A stretch of DNA of 64,000 nt from Dipetalonema caudispina (taxonomy: Eukaryota > Nematoda > Chromadorea > Rhabditida > Onchocercidae). The notes under the pieces are model-generated. The model saw nothing but the letters and a program-made list of their open reading frames with translations. It did no database searches and was not told the DNA's origin. The position numbers and the translations under genes are program-made. The stretch spans positions 87,507-151,506 of the forward strand of contig JABVXV010000139.1 of the NCBI GenBank assembly GCA_013365325.1, written 5' to 3'. Positions 1 to 12,000 of this stretch are shown piece by piece (positions within the stretch are counted from its first letter, which is position 1; each line of letters begins with the position of its first letter).

Positions 1-615
1 ACACTTGTACAATAAACATCAACGAACATAGTACTCAATCAAGCAGCAAATATATGCAAGTATATTCAGGATAGAATCCAATAATATTACTTATGAAAAT
101 TCACTACCAAATATATCTACTTCTTTGAATAAGAAACATTAGCATCACTTTTGATAACTTATCTTCCCACTAAGATATAGACAACGACTTAAATGACTGT
201 AAATCTATTCGACAGTTTCAAATTGAAATACGAAGAGACTATCGGAACAGTCTCCATATATCCTCTCTAAGGAAAATAAACAACTCCTAATCTCAAAAAT
301 CAGACACAACAAATGTAAAAGACTCTCACTAAATTCTTCAGGTCGACAGCCCCAACCCTACTTTATACCCTTGGCCATCAACATCCTGTCTCAGTGGCCC
401 AGCTACTGCAAGTAACAGATAACCCTTGCTCTACTTCACACTGATCGAGCGCAATGAAAATTCTAATCTCTCAGGCTCTTACTGATCTGAATCATGGATC
501 TCGCTACAAATGAACAGTTAAAGAACTAAGCAATCAACATGTTTTTATCCCTGTGCCACAAAATAAAACCTACAACCTGATAACGAGTTAAAAAGCCAGG
601 AATGTCACATCTTAC
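1..615. other. Unassigned left edge of the window
   Basis: No gene can be supported here. A somewhat less AT-rich patch at about 338-405 reads, on the minus strand, as a short terminal-exon-like segment after a ttacttgcag acceptor and ends in TGA. Its required phase (1) does not match the phase-0 end of the candidate exon at 616-723, so I do not join it. Confidence 0.3.
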
Positions 616-905
616 CTTAAGCTTGACACACAGAATATTATGAAAACCATTCCCTTTCGTGTTTCGTTTTAATTTATCCTTTTGTGAAATCTCAAAATTT
701 GAGTATGCTGGGGTAAATGGGAACTGTGTTTATTGTAAGCATAGATACACCACAGAAAATGGCTGGAATTCCCAAAAGGAATCGGGATTTCGGTCTTCTT
801 CAGGTCATAAATACTAACTACTTGCAGATTTGCAGCTACCTCGGTGTAAATGGTATTTTGATAAGCAACTGAGTCGTTATAAGCAGGCACAACAACCCTA
901 TGCAT
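616..905 (-). CDS. Possible two-exon fragment of an unrecognised gene
   Basis: Two minus-strand segments fit together as exons. Exon 1 runs from an ATG at 905 to 840 (22 codons, beginning MHRVVVPAYNDS) and ends at GAG|GTAGCT. Exon 2 runs from 723 to 616 (36 codons, ending in CVKLK), between a cacag acceptor and a strong AAG|GTAAGA donor. Both boundaries are phase 0, and exon 2 is open in only one frame. No protein family is recognised, and no convincing downstream exon was found before the window edge. There is also no good trans-splice acceptor before the ATG. It could be a fragment of a gene continuing beyond position 1, or chance. Confidence 0.3.
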
Positions 906-3154
906 AGGATTTTGTCCTTTTTTTTTTTTGTTATACATTGAAAAGTCAGAAATCAGCCATTGCTTCTGAAGTGAGAAATAATGAAATGTCACATTCATAA
1001 TACTTTGTACAGCGAATGATATCTTCTGGAAAAAAGAATAACTTCATTGTTATTTGATAGGAGGAAATAGTGACGAAGAATCTATGGGGGGAATGGGAGA
1101 GGTAAACCTGTCATAATAACCACAATCTTATAAATGATTTCCTGAAAAATTTCCTAATAGTTGCCCTAGATTATTAAGTGCCGGAAATGCATGAATCAAG
1201 TAGTGGATCATCATATTTATTAAAACAGATAGGTAAACGATTTTTTCTCATTATTGTACTCATTGATTTGGTAAAATTTAATCTTCTTTCCATTCCATCT
1301 ACTAAATGGTCTATTTGTTGCTGTGATTAAATAGACTGATACTCTGGAACGTATGTCATATCGTACTAAAAATATGAGGTATGATTTGATACTTCAGACT
1401 TCATTACTTGTTTCTAGACTTTTCTACTTAAATGAGAAAGTGTAATTTTCTTCTTTGTGACACACCTCCGTATTTTTCTATACATACGCTTTCACAGTTA
1501 TAATTGCCACGTATTGCACTGTGTTTACACCATTCATTGCATTTCTATCGCACACTACTTTTTTTTCTTTTTTCACACTTAAACGTTAATGCTTTATAAA
1601 CAATCAGTTAACGGAAGATTTGCTGTGTATTTGGAAACAGAAGAAATGTAAATAACACAATTCAAATTCTAATTAATTTCGTTTCTTTGCTTATTACCAA
1701 TATGACGAAAAGCTCCAGCGTTATATTTGTTGCCCGTCGCGAAATCAGCGAATTCTCGAGAAAATTTCATGTGAAAATCGTACACCATATCTGGAGTTGG
1801 CATAGCAAACTCTCTAAATTGTTAATATTTATTAAATCGATATTATCGTTATTCTTGTGGTGAAAGTCTGTTTGAAGTTCTAAACAACCGCAAAGATATT
1901 ATTTAAAAAAAGAGGCCTCTAAAAGTAACAATTCTACTTTTAAAAACTTTCTACGTTGTGATTTACTTAACGTACTATCATTGAAAGAGAAACCGTTTCT
2001 TTAAGAGCCTAATTTTTTGGATGAACTTACTCGAATTTGAAAGTGTCTCTCCCAACATGCATATAACTGATTGATTAAGTATAACTCTTTGAGCAATTCT
2101 TTTTATTTAATTTAAACCAGAAATAGACTTACTCAAGGTATACAGCAAGCACTATTTCAGCAATCACAATAGTACCACATATTCGGAGCAAATTCCTCTT
2201 ATTTATTTTGGGAATTGCCTGAGTGACCTTTGCACAAAGTTTGAGTGCAGATAACCTCATTGTGATTCAATACCCTAAAATTTGTTATTTGATAATTTCT
2301 ATTCCACGACGCTGTTTTCCACACTGACAGTACTACCGCTTTCTGCCCTCCTATCGTGTCTGCCTTGAAACCTAACACTGTATAGGAGATCAGTCAATCC
2401 TTATCAATCATTCATTCTCCATCCACTGGATTTTCAATGACCCATTATGGCCAATGTCCACTCATGCACTGCCCATTTTAGCCAAATACGAACATATCAT
2501 TGATGAACCGATATTGAAGAGTGAGGGAAAGGAAAAGACAAAAAAAGGATACAGAATGTGTCACCCTGCTATCCAAGCTGTCCTTTATTCATTCCCTCAT
2601 TACAACACTGATTATTTCATTTCCTTCTCAATCTCTTAATTCACGATATTTCTAAGTTTTCTCAATCTTTAAAACCACACTATTATCAAACTATCTCGAC
2701 ATCTATCGTCTCTTTAGTTAAAATAACTCACTTGCTATCATCTTCATTACAATCGTCAATCTCTCACAACCTGCCTTCATGGATGGATAATCTTGCTGCG
2801 TTGCTTCTTCTTGTTATCTGTAAAACTGTATCACTGCCTGTACTAGTATATTTTCTTCAGATGTATTTCGTCTTCGAGCTCACTGGAAACATTGTAGCGG
2901 AAAAGCGGATCTGATTGGGTTGAAGGTCAAGTAGCTAGGGGACATTTATTGTGCAATGATTTGAGACATTGTTAGGATTAATTTGAGGCATATCAAGATA
3001 TTTGAATATTCTTACGGTTCGTACGTCCACACTAAGCTTTATTTTATTAGCATCTAGCAGAAGTCATGAGAGTTTCAATTCTCTGGGAGAGAATTAATAT
3101 TTGCTGCATTCTTTCGAACTAATTTTTTAATTGTTTAGGATCATATTTCATGGA
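906..3154. other. Intergenic region upstream of WDR4
   Basis: About 2.2 kb of AT-rich sequence. Short open frames at 2454-2639 and 2732-2914 have no splice partners, no recognisable motifs and no trans-splice site, and look like chance. The 3' end should hold the WDR4 promoter. A candidate spliced-leader acceptor (ttgtttag, ending at 3138) lies 16 nt before the WDR4 ATG. Confidence 0.5.
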
Positions 3155-5505
3155 ATGACGCAAATTCATTACCACAATGGCAGATTGTATATTGCTGCCG
3201 GTAGGAATATTTTCGAATTTATTTTCACAGTCGATAGCAACTCTTCAAAATTGAAACTCTGCCGAGATATCTTAGTGCCGTTCAAGGGTGCACCAGCTTC
3301 AACCCGAAAGGAGAAGGATCAAGTCAGCAATTTGTCTGTTGATTTCTTAATTTGTTGGTACTGGATTAAATAATAAACAATAAGCTAGATGGCTAACAGT
3401 AACTATATTTATACTATCATAGGTTTATTGCATCTTTCGCCGTTTTTAGCATGGTTATCATCATGAACATGTAGGGTATGGTATTTACACAGCTAACAGG
3501 TGTTTCCGTTTAGAATTTTGCACCTGTATCGTTTGAGTCCTTATTTTTGAATTGAAGTGAGAGAAAAAGCTAGTGAGAGAAGATAGAAAGAAGCATGGAG
3601 AGAAGAATACTCATCAGATTCCAGTTCTATTTGGACGTGATGTCGTGCTCGACGGCTGATCTTCAAAACAGATGTGCTTATTTGGAAAATCTGAAGTTAT
3701 TGGTAGATATGAGTACTGATGAATGGGAATTCAACAGACCAGAATATGTCCAGGCCATATTAAGAAAGTGGTGTATTCCCAATATTTCATAACATTTTTA
3801 GATTCTAGCAAGTGCACTGAGTGCGGATGGTACGTTGTTCGCGGTCGCCACTACATCAAAAGAATGTTTCCTGTATAACGTTCTTAATGACTGGACAGAA
3901 GTACGTCCAGCGCTGCAACTGCCAAAAGCACCAACAGCTGTGATTTTCGAAAATTTTGGAAAATTTGTAATTTTATCTGATCGAGCAGGTCATGTTTACA
4001 GATTCAGCTTGGACGAGAAAAATTTAGAAAGGAACAGAAGTGGTGAACTCAATGATGGTGATTAAGCTTTCATATATGCAATTTTAAAAAATTTGAGAAA
4101 GCATGTGTATCTTTGTCTTTTAATTTTAAACCAAATTCTAGAATAATGTTTTCCAAATATTCTGTAATTATATAGAAAGCTTATGCTTCTCCATTATTTT
4201 TTTTCGCATGGTTGTTTCGTTTAGTTTTCAGATGAAGGAAGTTCTGAAGGCGAACTTTTGTTAGGTCATGTATCAATGGTTCTGGATATTGATATAACTA
4301 GTGATCGAAGGTTCTTGACAAGTGTAGACCGTGACGAGAAAATTCGTATTTCACACTATCCTGAGTGTTACGTCATACATCGATTTTGTTTGGGTCATAG
4401 TTCATATGTGAATTCAGTTCAGTCAAAGGGCACTTTGCTTTTCTCTTCAAGTATGTATTATTATATTAGAATTATGAAATTGGATGTGATAGTAGTTATT
4501 TGAAACGTCAGATTTGTTGTGAGGATACCAATTTAAATGTTCGTTCAGTTAAAGAACTTATAGGTGGTGATGGTACTCTAAGAGTTTGGGATATGGAAGA
4601 TGGGAAGCAAATTGCCCAGTGCGACTGCCTTGAGAGAAAGGCGATTCGTCGTTGTAGGATGTTTCCGAATTCCTCTTCGAAGGTACTTTCGTCTTAATTG
4701 GATTTAAGCTAGCATTGTATTTGGAGAAACTGACGGATTGCTTCGGAAATTTTTGGGAACAAAAACTTTTCAAACTCTTTGGTTTCCAAAAAGCATCATG
4801 AATGCTAGACATTAGTGCACCCGCCTTTAATGTCTTGTAATGGTTGAGAATTTTCTTCTCTTTATTTTTTCTTGTATTATACATTGCGTTGTTATTTTGA
4901 ATGTTTTCAGGAATGTTCGAGCCGTTTTTCGCTTTAAAAGCTTCTGAAATTACTGCATTAGCAAATAAATTATTATTAAGCGTCGAAGTTTACTTCTAAA
5001 GATTCAATAAACAGTATGGTTACTTACAGGACATAAAGTTGGCTGTGATTTTCGAACATTGTAAAATAGCACAGATTGTTACTTTCATTCAAGAAAACAA
5101 TGACTTCAAAATCGAATGCTTGACTTGTTCAGACTTTATTATTGATATTGCTGTAGAAGATAATGGAATATTCGTTTTTGGTATTACAAGGTAATCTTTT
5201 ATGATGACATCTTATGGTTTGATAGATATTTCTATCCCTTCAGCTTTCATTCATTTATTTCTCGAGAAACATATTTGGTTTTTCAAATTTGTAGGTCAGC
5301 AGTTGTTTTCGGAAGAGTGAACGGGGGTTGCCTCGAATCAGTTGATGATATTGGTGAATATGTTGTGAATTGTTTGAGTTCAATTAAAGATACCTTATTA
5401 CCATTGGAAAAAAAGGTCGGGTTTAATAATGTTGAGGATTATAAGCAGCGCAAGACAGAGCGTATGAAAAGAAAAAGGCTGAAATTATCAGTAGAAAGTG
5501 GTTAA
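3155..5505 (+). CDS. WDR4: WDR4/Trm82, non-catalytic subunit of tRNA (guanine-N7)-methyltransferase
   Basis: WD40 protein that pairs with METTL1/Trm8 to make m7G46 in the variable loop of many tRNAs, mainly in the nucleus. Six exons fit in phase: 3155-3322, 3802-4057, 4232-4450, 4564-4682, 5030-5190 and 5295-5505, giving about 377 residues, near the family's usual length. The start is the ATG in MTQIHYHNGRLYIAAGR, 16 nt after a ttgtttag acceptor that could take a spliced leader. Diagnostic blocks are LLGHVSMVLDI, RDEKIRISHYPE, the CLGHSSYVN blade, and SGDGTLRVWD formed across the exon 3/4 junction. The C-terminus is a Lys/Arg-rich helix (KQRKTERMKRKRLK), as in WDR4. The catalytic partner METTL1 is not in the window. 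A possible AATAAA polyadenylation signal lies at 5797-5802. The family assignment rests on remembered family features; splice sites are read by eye. Confidence 0.92.
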
Positions 5506-6029
5506 GGTTCCATATATCAAGTTAATTTCTTTATAAATGGCGCAGAATGCTCATATTAGCACCTATTGTGGGTTATTCGATTGATTGGGCAGCTTTTTTT
5601 GATTGAAATTAAATTTTTTGCTTGTCCTTCAATTTTCTTCTTAAAATTAACCATGAAGACTTCTCAAAAACAAAAACTTCTCGTCTAGCTCTTCTAGACT
5701 GTACCAGTCGACTTTGTCTGAAGGTTTATGCGGATAATTGACTTTTGAATTCTGTGCGGATGTGAATATAGTCCAGCGATTGTTATCATGAATATAAATA
5801 AACATTATTTTGTGAAACTGTTTGTATAACACACACATAATTGCATGGAGTGGGAAAAAAATGCCGAAAGAATCTAAATGTGAAAAACAGGTTTTGAAGA
5901 GCCAACAGTGAAGATGTACTATTGGGAGATGTGCGCATGATATGAACTCTGACGTTGTATATTGCTTTCCATCTTCTGATATTTGCTAGTTGTTTTTTTC
6001 TCGCTTATTTGGTTACTTGGTAAAGTATT
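5506..6029. other. Spacer between WDR4 and the SLC6 gene
   Basis: 524 nt between two same-strand genes. It contains AATAAA at 5797-5802 and a T-rich stretch ending in an AG at 6024-6025, just before the SLC6 ATG at 6030. The distance is rather long for a typical nematode operon spacer, so separate promoters seem at least as likely as SL2-type processing. The short minus-strand frame at 5647-5838 shows nothing recognisable. Confidence 0.4.
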
Positions 6030-9000
6030 ATGCATTATTCATTCGCTTCTGATAATAATGACTGGGAAGTTGCACTGCGCAATCAAATTGAAGAAACTGC
6101 GCGTCGAAATAGTGGTCATAAGAGATATGCACAGGTGGAAGACCGTACCAAGGTATGTGTGTAGGCTGTTGGTGTTTTGTTTTTGCCAAAAACCTGCCTA
6201 CTTTTATGAGGGATTAACGACTGGCTAACAAAAGATTGTTAGATTTTAAAATATTGCGGTACTGGAAATGAACCAATCCATAAGGGAGCATACCAACATA
6301 AGAAAAGCCATCAAAGTGAATTACAGAAATGTAAGATTAAGTAATAAAATTCTACTGTAACTAACGTTGAGATTAATTTTGAATTTACAATAGAGAGCTT
6401 AAAAGTGCTGTGTAATGCAATACAGTACTATAATAAATTAAATTTACGTAAAAAGTGGATGGATTTTCCTCAGTTACATTGTCATAGTAGTCCGCTATAC
6501 TGATCTTTTGGAATTAAAAAGATTGAAATGTAGTATATAGAGCATGATTTTCTCATCTACCATCTACAAGATTTCTAGGGAATATAACCGAGCTAATCAT
6601 ATCATCTCGTATGAACTTTTCCAGACTGACGGTGATTTCCAGCAAATGGTATACAAAAATAATACGTTCCATGCACATCATAGAGTGGCAATTTGTTGAT
6701 ATTTTAGGAGATGGACGATATCGTAGTTAAACTACGAGAATTGGCGAATAAAAAACCAATGGAAGCAGCGAGGCTGCAGGTGCAGGCTACGGCAGTATTG
6801 GATGAAACGGATCGTTTGATAACTACAGCGATGCCCGATGCTGTGCCTATTACATCTTATTTTAAGCACGATTTGAATAATCTTAAAAGTATGCGAAGAA
6901 ATTGGCAAAGTACAAGTAAAGTCATGCCTGAGAAAATTGTAAGTTTTCTTTTTCAAAATTGAAAGCAAAGGTTGTTAAATTATTATATAAAAGTCATCTA
7001 CTGTGAATTCAAGCTTTCAGCAGTTTCCTTGTCTCTGTCTTCTCATGCTTATCAAATTACCTAATATTTTGATCAAAATTTCTTGAAATATTCAACAAAT
7101 TTTTAAGACAGCCACAATGCGTTTCACAACATTTGCGGACGAAGAAGCCATACATGATGAGGACAAACGTCCGACAGTTTGCACTTTGGCTGATGCTACA
7201 AGTGTTGCTTCAGGAAACAAGTCGGACCCGTTCTATTTTTGCCGCGACGATGATGTGCGAAATTTGTGGAAAACTCAGGTGCTATTGCTTCCAGATATAT
7301 TTTTCTGGCCTCTTTGACAAGTATTATTTGTGATGAAGGTTTTTGATATGCTTCATTTTAAGCTTTTCGAAATGACCACTTCAAGTTTCACATTTTAGAA
7401 CTTGAATTGATCTCTTTAATAGGCTTTCATTCTTACTATATGCGTCTCAAATTTGTTAAATTTATATTTCTTATCCATCTTGATATATCTGATGTCATCA
7501 TAGTGAAATTTGATAGCCTGCAGTTTAAGTTTTATTAAAAAGAGGTGTGTAATAAATATTGGCTTATTCGAGATATAAAGTATGCAAATAGCAGACATTA
7601 GAAATTATCTTTGGTGAGCTCTGAAGTTTGTAAAGTTTATGGTAAAAAAAGAAAAAAAGATGAAAATTAAATTTCGTCCAGAAAATATAAGGCATTAAAT
7701 ATAGCTAAACTTATTTTTATTTTTTTTTATGCAGCTAGATGATTTCAGTTTGAATTCTTCTTATCCCTCGTAGGTTTTATGGTTGGTATTGGAAATACAT
7801 TGAAATTTCCTTCAGTTGCTTATCAGCATGGAGGAGGTAAGCTTATCTTGTTCTCTTTTTTTACTTTTACTAATTAATCTGATTTTAAATGGTTTTAAAT
7901 GATTCTGGTTTTAAATTTTTCATCCTAAAAGTTACTTTTACTAATTAATCATTGAATATTTTCTGCGAAATGCTCCTTTATAACTGTAACGCTGTACAAA
8001 ATCATAGCACTCACATCCAGAAATGTCTCACTTCAATTGATTATTTGCGTGGGGTCAGATAATGTAACTTACGTATAATATCAGTTTACATATTTTATGC
8101 ATAAAGTACTCATATGGAAATAACTAGTTTACTGTTCTTTTAGGCATATTTCTGATACCATACTTTATTTGCTTGGTACTTTTTGGATTGCCGATTGTAT
8201 TCATGCATCTTTGTATTGGTCAGTATTCGGGTCTTTCTGCTAGTGGTGCTTTTTGGAAATTTATGCCCCTTGCTTCAGGTAAGAATCTTTATTAACGAAA
8301 ATTGTTTTGCTCTTGTGAATCTTTAATCAAACTCATGCTATTAGGAGTTCATTCGTGAATTACTGCCTTGCTTGCAGGTATCGGATGGGCATTAATTCTT
8401 CTTGCATTACCAGTTTCTATTTATTATAATATCATTGTTGCATGGTCGATCTATTACTTTTGGTTTTCATTGAAAGGATTTTTCGTTGGGAGTTTACCAT
8501 GGGATCAGTGCAATCCAGGTATTTCTGTATATTCTCTTTCATTCTTTTTCCTTTCTCTGCTTTTCCTCTTCTTTTGCTTTTTATTATGAATTTTAGTTTT
8601 TTTATTTTGCACTTTCAAAATGCTCATTTCGCCTACAATTTATTTGCTTCTCTCTCCTTCTGAACTTTAATGAATTTATTGCAGAATGGCCAAAAAATAC
8701 ACCTTGTTGCTTGCTAAGTGGGCCAATGGAATGCTTCCTGCAACCTCATGCAATCTCTTCTCCTGAAGCTTATTTTCAGTAAGTTATGTAAAAATCTCTG
8801 AAGAGAACTTCATGGTCTAAACAGTATTGCTGCATTCATCATCACTTATTCTCAATACAATCATGTATCAATCTAAGAATTTATTTTCAGTTACGAAGTA
8901 TTAAATCGCACTGCAATATATCCAAATAGTCAGTTCACAATGACAAATATGACTGTGATGTTGTTGAATGCAACCTATTCGAGCACTGATATTTCTGTGG

Positions 9001-12000
9001 CCAATAGAAATATTTTGGATCCGGTGCTTGGTCCTATGCAGAGTCACTTGGTAATTTCGTTGGCATTTGCATGGATTCTGGTTTTCCTGGGAGTTTTCAA
9101 TGGAATCGGTTCAATTGGTTGGGCTGTTTCAATTACATCAACTCTGCCCTATTTATTGGTAAATGATCAGTTTTACCATTTAAACATCTCTTTTTCGAAA
9201 ATTATGTTACGAAGAGGTCTTTTTATTTTAGTTAGGTATACTTCTTTTGCGTGGTATGTCGTTGCCTGGTGCCACTCAAGGTCTCATATTTCTTTTCAAA
9301 CCTGAAATTGGAAAAATTTGGTCAATACCGGTTAGTTACTTCATCAGATGCATGCAATTAGATAAATTAATAGGCTACCGTATCTCTTCTCATATCTGTT
9401 GATTATCGGATAGAGCACATCTAAAGGCAATCACTTGCACAACATCTTCAGGACTTTCCTGAAGAGATTCAAAATGTTAACGATCCAACTATTTCATTTT
9501 AATTACCAGTTAAATTATCAATGATTCAGAAAAATTGTCGTTAACTGATCCATATTCATTCTTAGAACAATGAAGAAAATGTTTCGCCATGTTCAGTACT
9601 AATTATTTATAATTTTACAAATTCAACTGAGGGGAAAGTGAAGACTAAACATTTATTGTAGATGTGGAAAGCGGCTGCCGAGCAAGTATTCTATTCGTTG
9701 GGGATCGACGTAGGGTCTCTCATATGCATGGCAAGCTTCAGCAGATATCGGAATAACATATATCGTGATGCTGTGGCTGTTGTTTTGATGTATGCTTACG
9801 TCATATAGAGAGGCCTAGGGTTATAGTTTAACTTGATAAGCTTAGGATGAATTCGAAAATAACTAAATATTAAGCATGTCTAAAACTTCGTAACATCTGC
9901 GTTACTGCGCATCTTGTCAAATACCAAACTTCCTCCGCCCCCTCATTCCCGACACATTACAGTGCCAAGTTGAGTGAGGAAAATTCTGCAGTGTAACTCT
10001 TTTGTTACTGGTTACAGTAATACATTTACGAGTATTCTTGCTGGCATGGTCATATTTTCATTTACTGGTTTCATTGCTCAAAGTCAAAAACGACCAATTG
10101 ACGACATCCTGCGTAAGTCTACGGTGATAAATTTCTGTGCAAGAGAATAATTTCAAAGCAATGAAGTTTCAAAGACTCTCTTAATTTTAATAGGTATTTT
10201 CTGCAGGACATGACTCTCTCTACATAGCATTTACGATATACCCCGGTATTACAACATTTATGGATACGATGGGACCACTTTGGGCTACTCTTTTCTTTGG
10301 AATGCTCACTCTTTCCGCCATTGATGCTCAATTTGCATGGTATATTTTGGTAATTTTCATATTTAATGAAGGATATGTGTAAACACGAAAAATCCAAATA
10401 TGAGCTACTATCATCTGAAGGTGACGAGTAACATCGGTAGGTTAATTCGCTTTGGGTGTGAAGTTAATTGCACGGTCTTGCATAGAATAGCAGAATAAAT
10501 TTCGAGAAAAGGCAAACATTGGAATTATCTTCAATAATGTGTTACCTGGAAAAGAAGTTACAAGCTTAATTTCTTGAGTGGAAAGATTTAGGTCTTTTGG
10601 GAGATGGTAAGAAAGGTTTAAGTAAGATATAAGTTTGCTTTCAGTCAAAGAATTGTATGGTTTGGAGTAAATCAATGACTTCTTTGTTTTAGGATTGAAA
10701 TGATTGTTTCCTCAATTATAAATAGATTCAACAAAGCTGATAAATGGATGGAAACCCGCCTGATGGTTTGTCTCTGTATAATGTGCTTTATCTGCGGACT
10801 TCCGCTTACAACCAGGGTATAATTTCCATTTATTTACTGTTTGAATACGAAGACATATACGATTATTTCAAATATGAATAAAAGTTTCTAAGCTTTGAAA
10901 AGAAATAAAAGAGAACTATTCGTGCAACTGTTTGTAACTCTAAGGTAGTGGCTTTATTAACTTTCATAAAAATTAATCTTTCCAACAAATTTTATTTAGG
11001 GCGGCATATATCTCTTCCATTCGATTGAAAATATGAACGCAAACTGGAACTCATTTTTGCTTAGTTTATTGCAAATTATACTTGTCTGTTATATCTACGG
11101 TAATTTATTAATTGTTTCTAGAGTAGAGGATCCTTACCTTCATTGCTTTTCGCTCTTTAACCGTTCGTTTCCTTCACTCAAATCACGTTTATTTACATAC
11201 TCCTGTGAAAGTACCTTGTTAATACCGTAGTTTGTGGTAGCCATGTTAATTTACTTTAGTTAATCAACAAGCTTTTTCGACATATTGTTTAGGAGTAAAC
11301 AATTTTATTATGGACGTTGGTGAAATGTTGCGTGTATTGACAAGTCTTGACGAAATTCTTAAGTCAGAAAATTTAAATATTAAACAAGTTAATCTGTGGC
11401 GTAGACTGAAGTTTTCCCTTGGACCAACTGGTGGATATATTCGATGGACATGGTCCCTTTGTAGTCCGTGTATCCTTCTGGTAAGTCAAGGCAGAATTAT
11501 TTTTTGTCGGAAATGGTGTAGTTTGCTAACTTATTCGTGCAAATGAAAATACCTATTTTCTCTGTTTTTGTACAAAGTAGAAATGAAGATTAGTGCTGAA
11601 TTACTGTATACATTCAGACTGATCCGATAGATTATTAGCAGTGATATGTTTTCAACGTTTGCATGATGCTGTTGTTTGGAGTCAGAGGTCCCTTACCTGA
11701 GCTAAGGGCATGTGTGTATACCATGTGCTTGTAAGTGATTCACTTAGGAGGAACTTTATGAGATATTGAAGAAATTGAACAGCCAAAAAAAAAGAACTAA
11801 TCAGATTGGAAAGAACTTCGAATGTAAACTAAACGATGATCCACACTTCCTAATCATATTTAGGATATTATATATGAATTAAGACTTTCGAGGATGAAAT
11901 TTGAGTATATGCTACATACGTAGTTTTCCATTTCAGTTTCTGCTTATCGCTTCGATATTTAGCTATCAGCGTGTAACCTTGGAGAATTATCCACTTCCGT

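Noticed and set aside
3595..3792. 65-residue plus-strand frame inside the first WDR4 intron
   Set aside because: Joining exon 1 (ending DQ at 3322) directly to 3802 restores the expected WDR4 frame. The frame has no WD40 features and no place in the gene.
4558..4884. 108-residue minus-strand frame
   Set aside because: It is antisense to WDR4 exon 4 and the following intron and has no motif, so it looks like a shadow of the coding strand.
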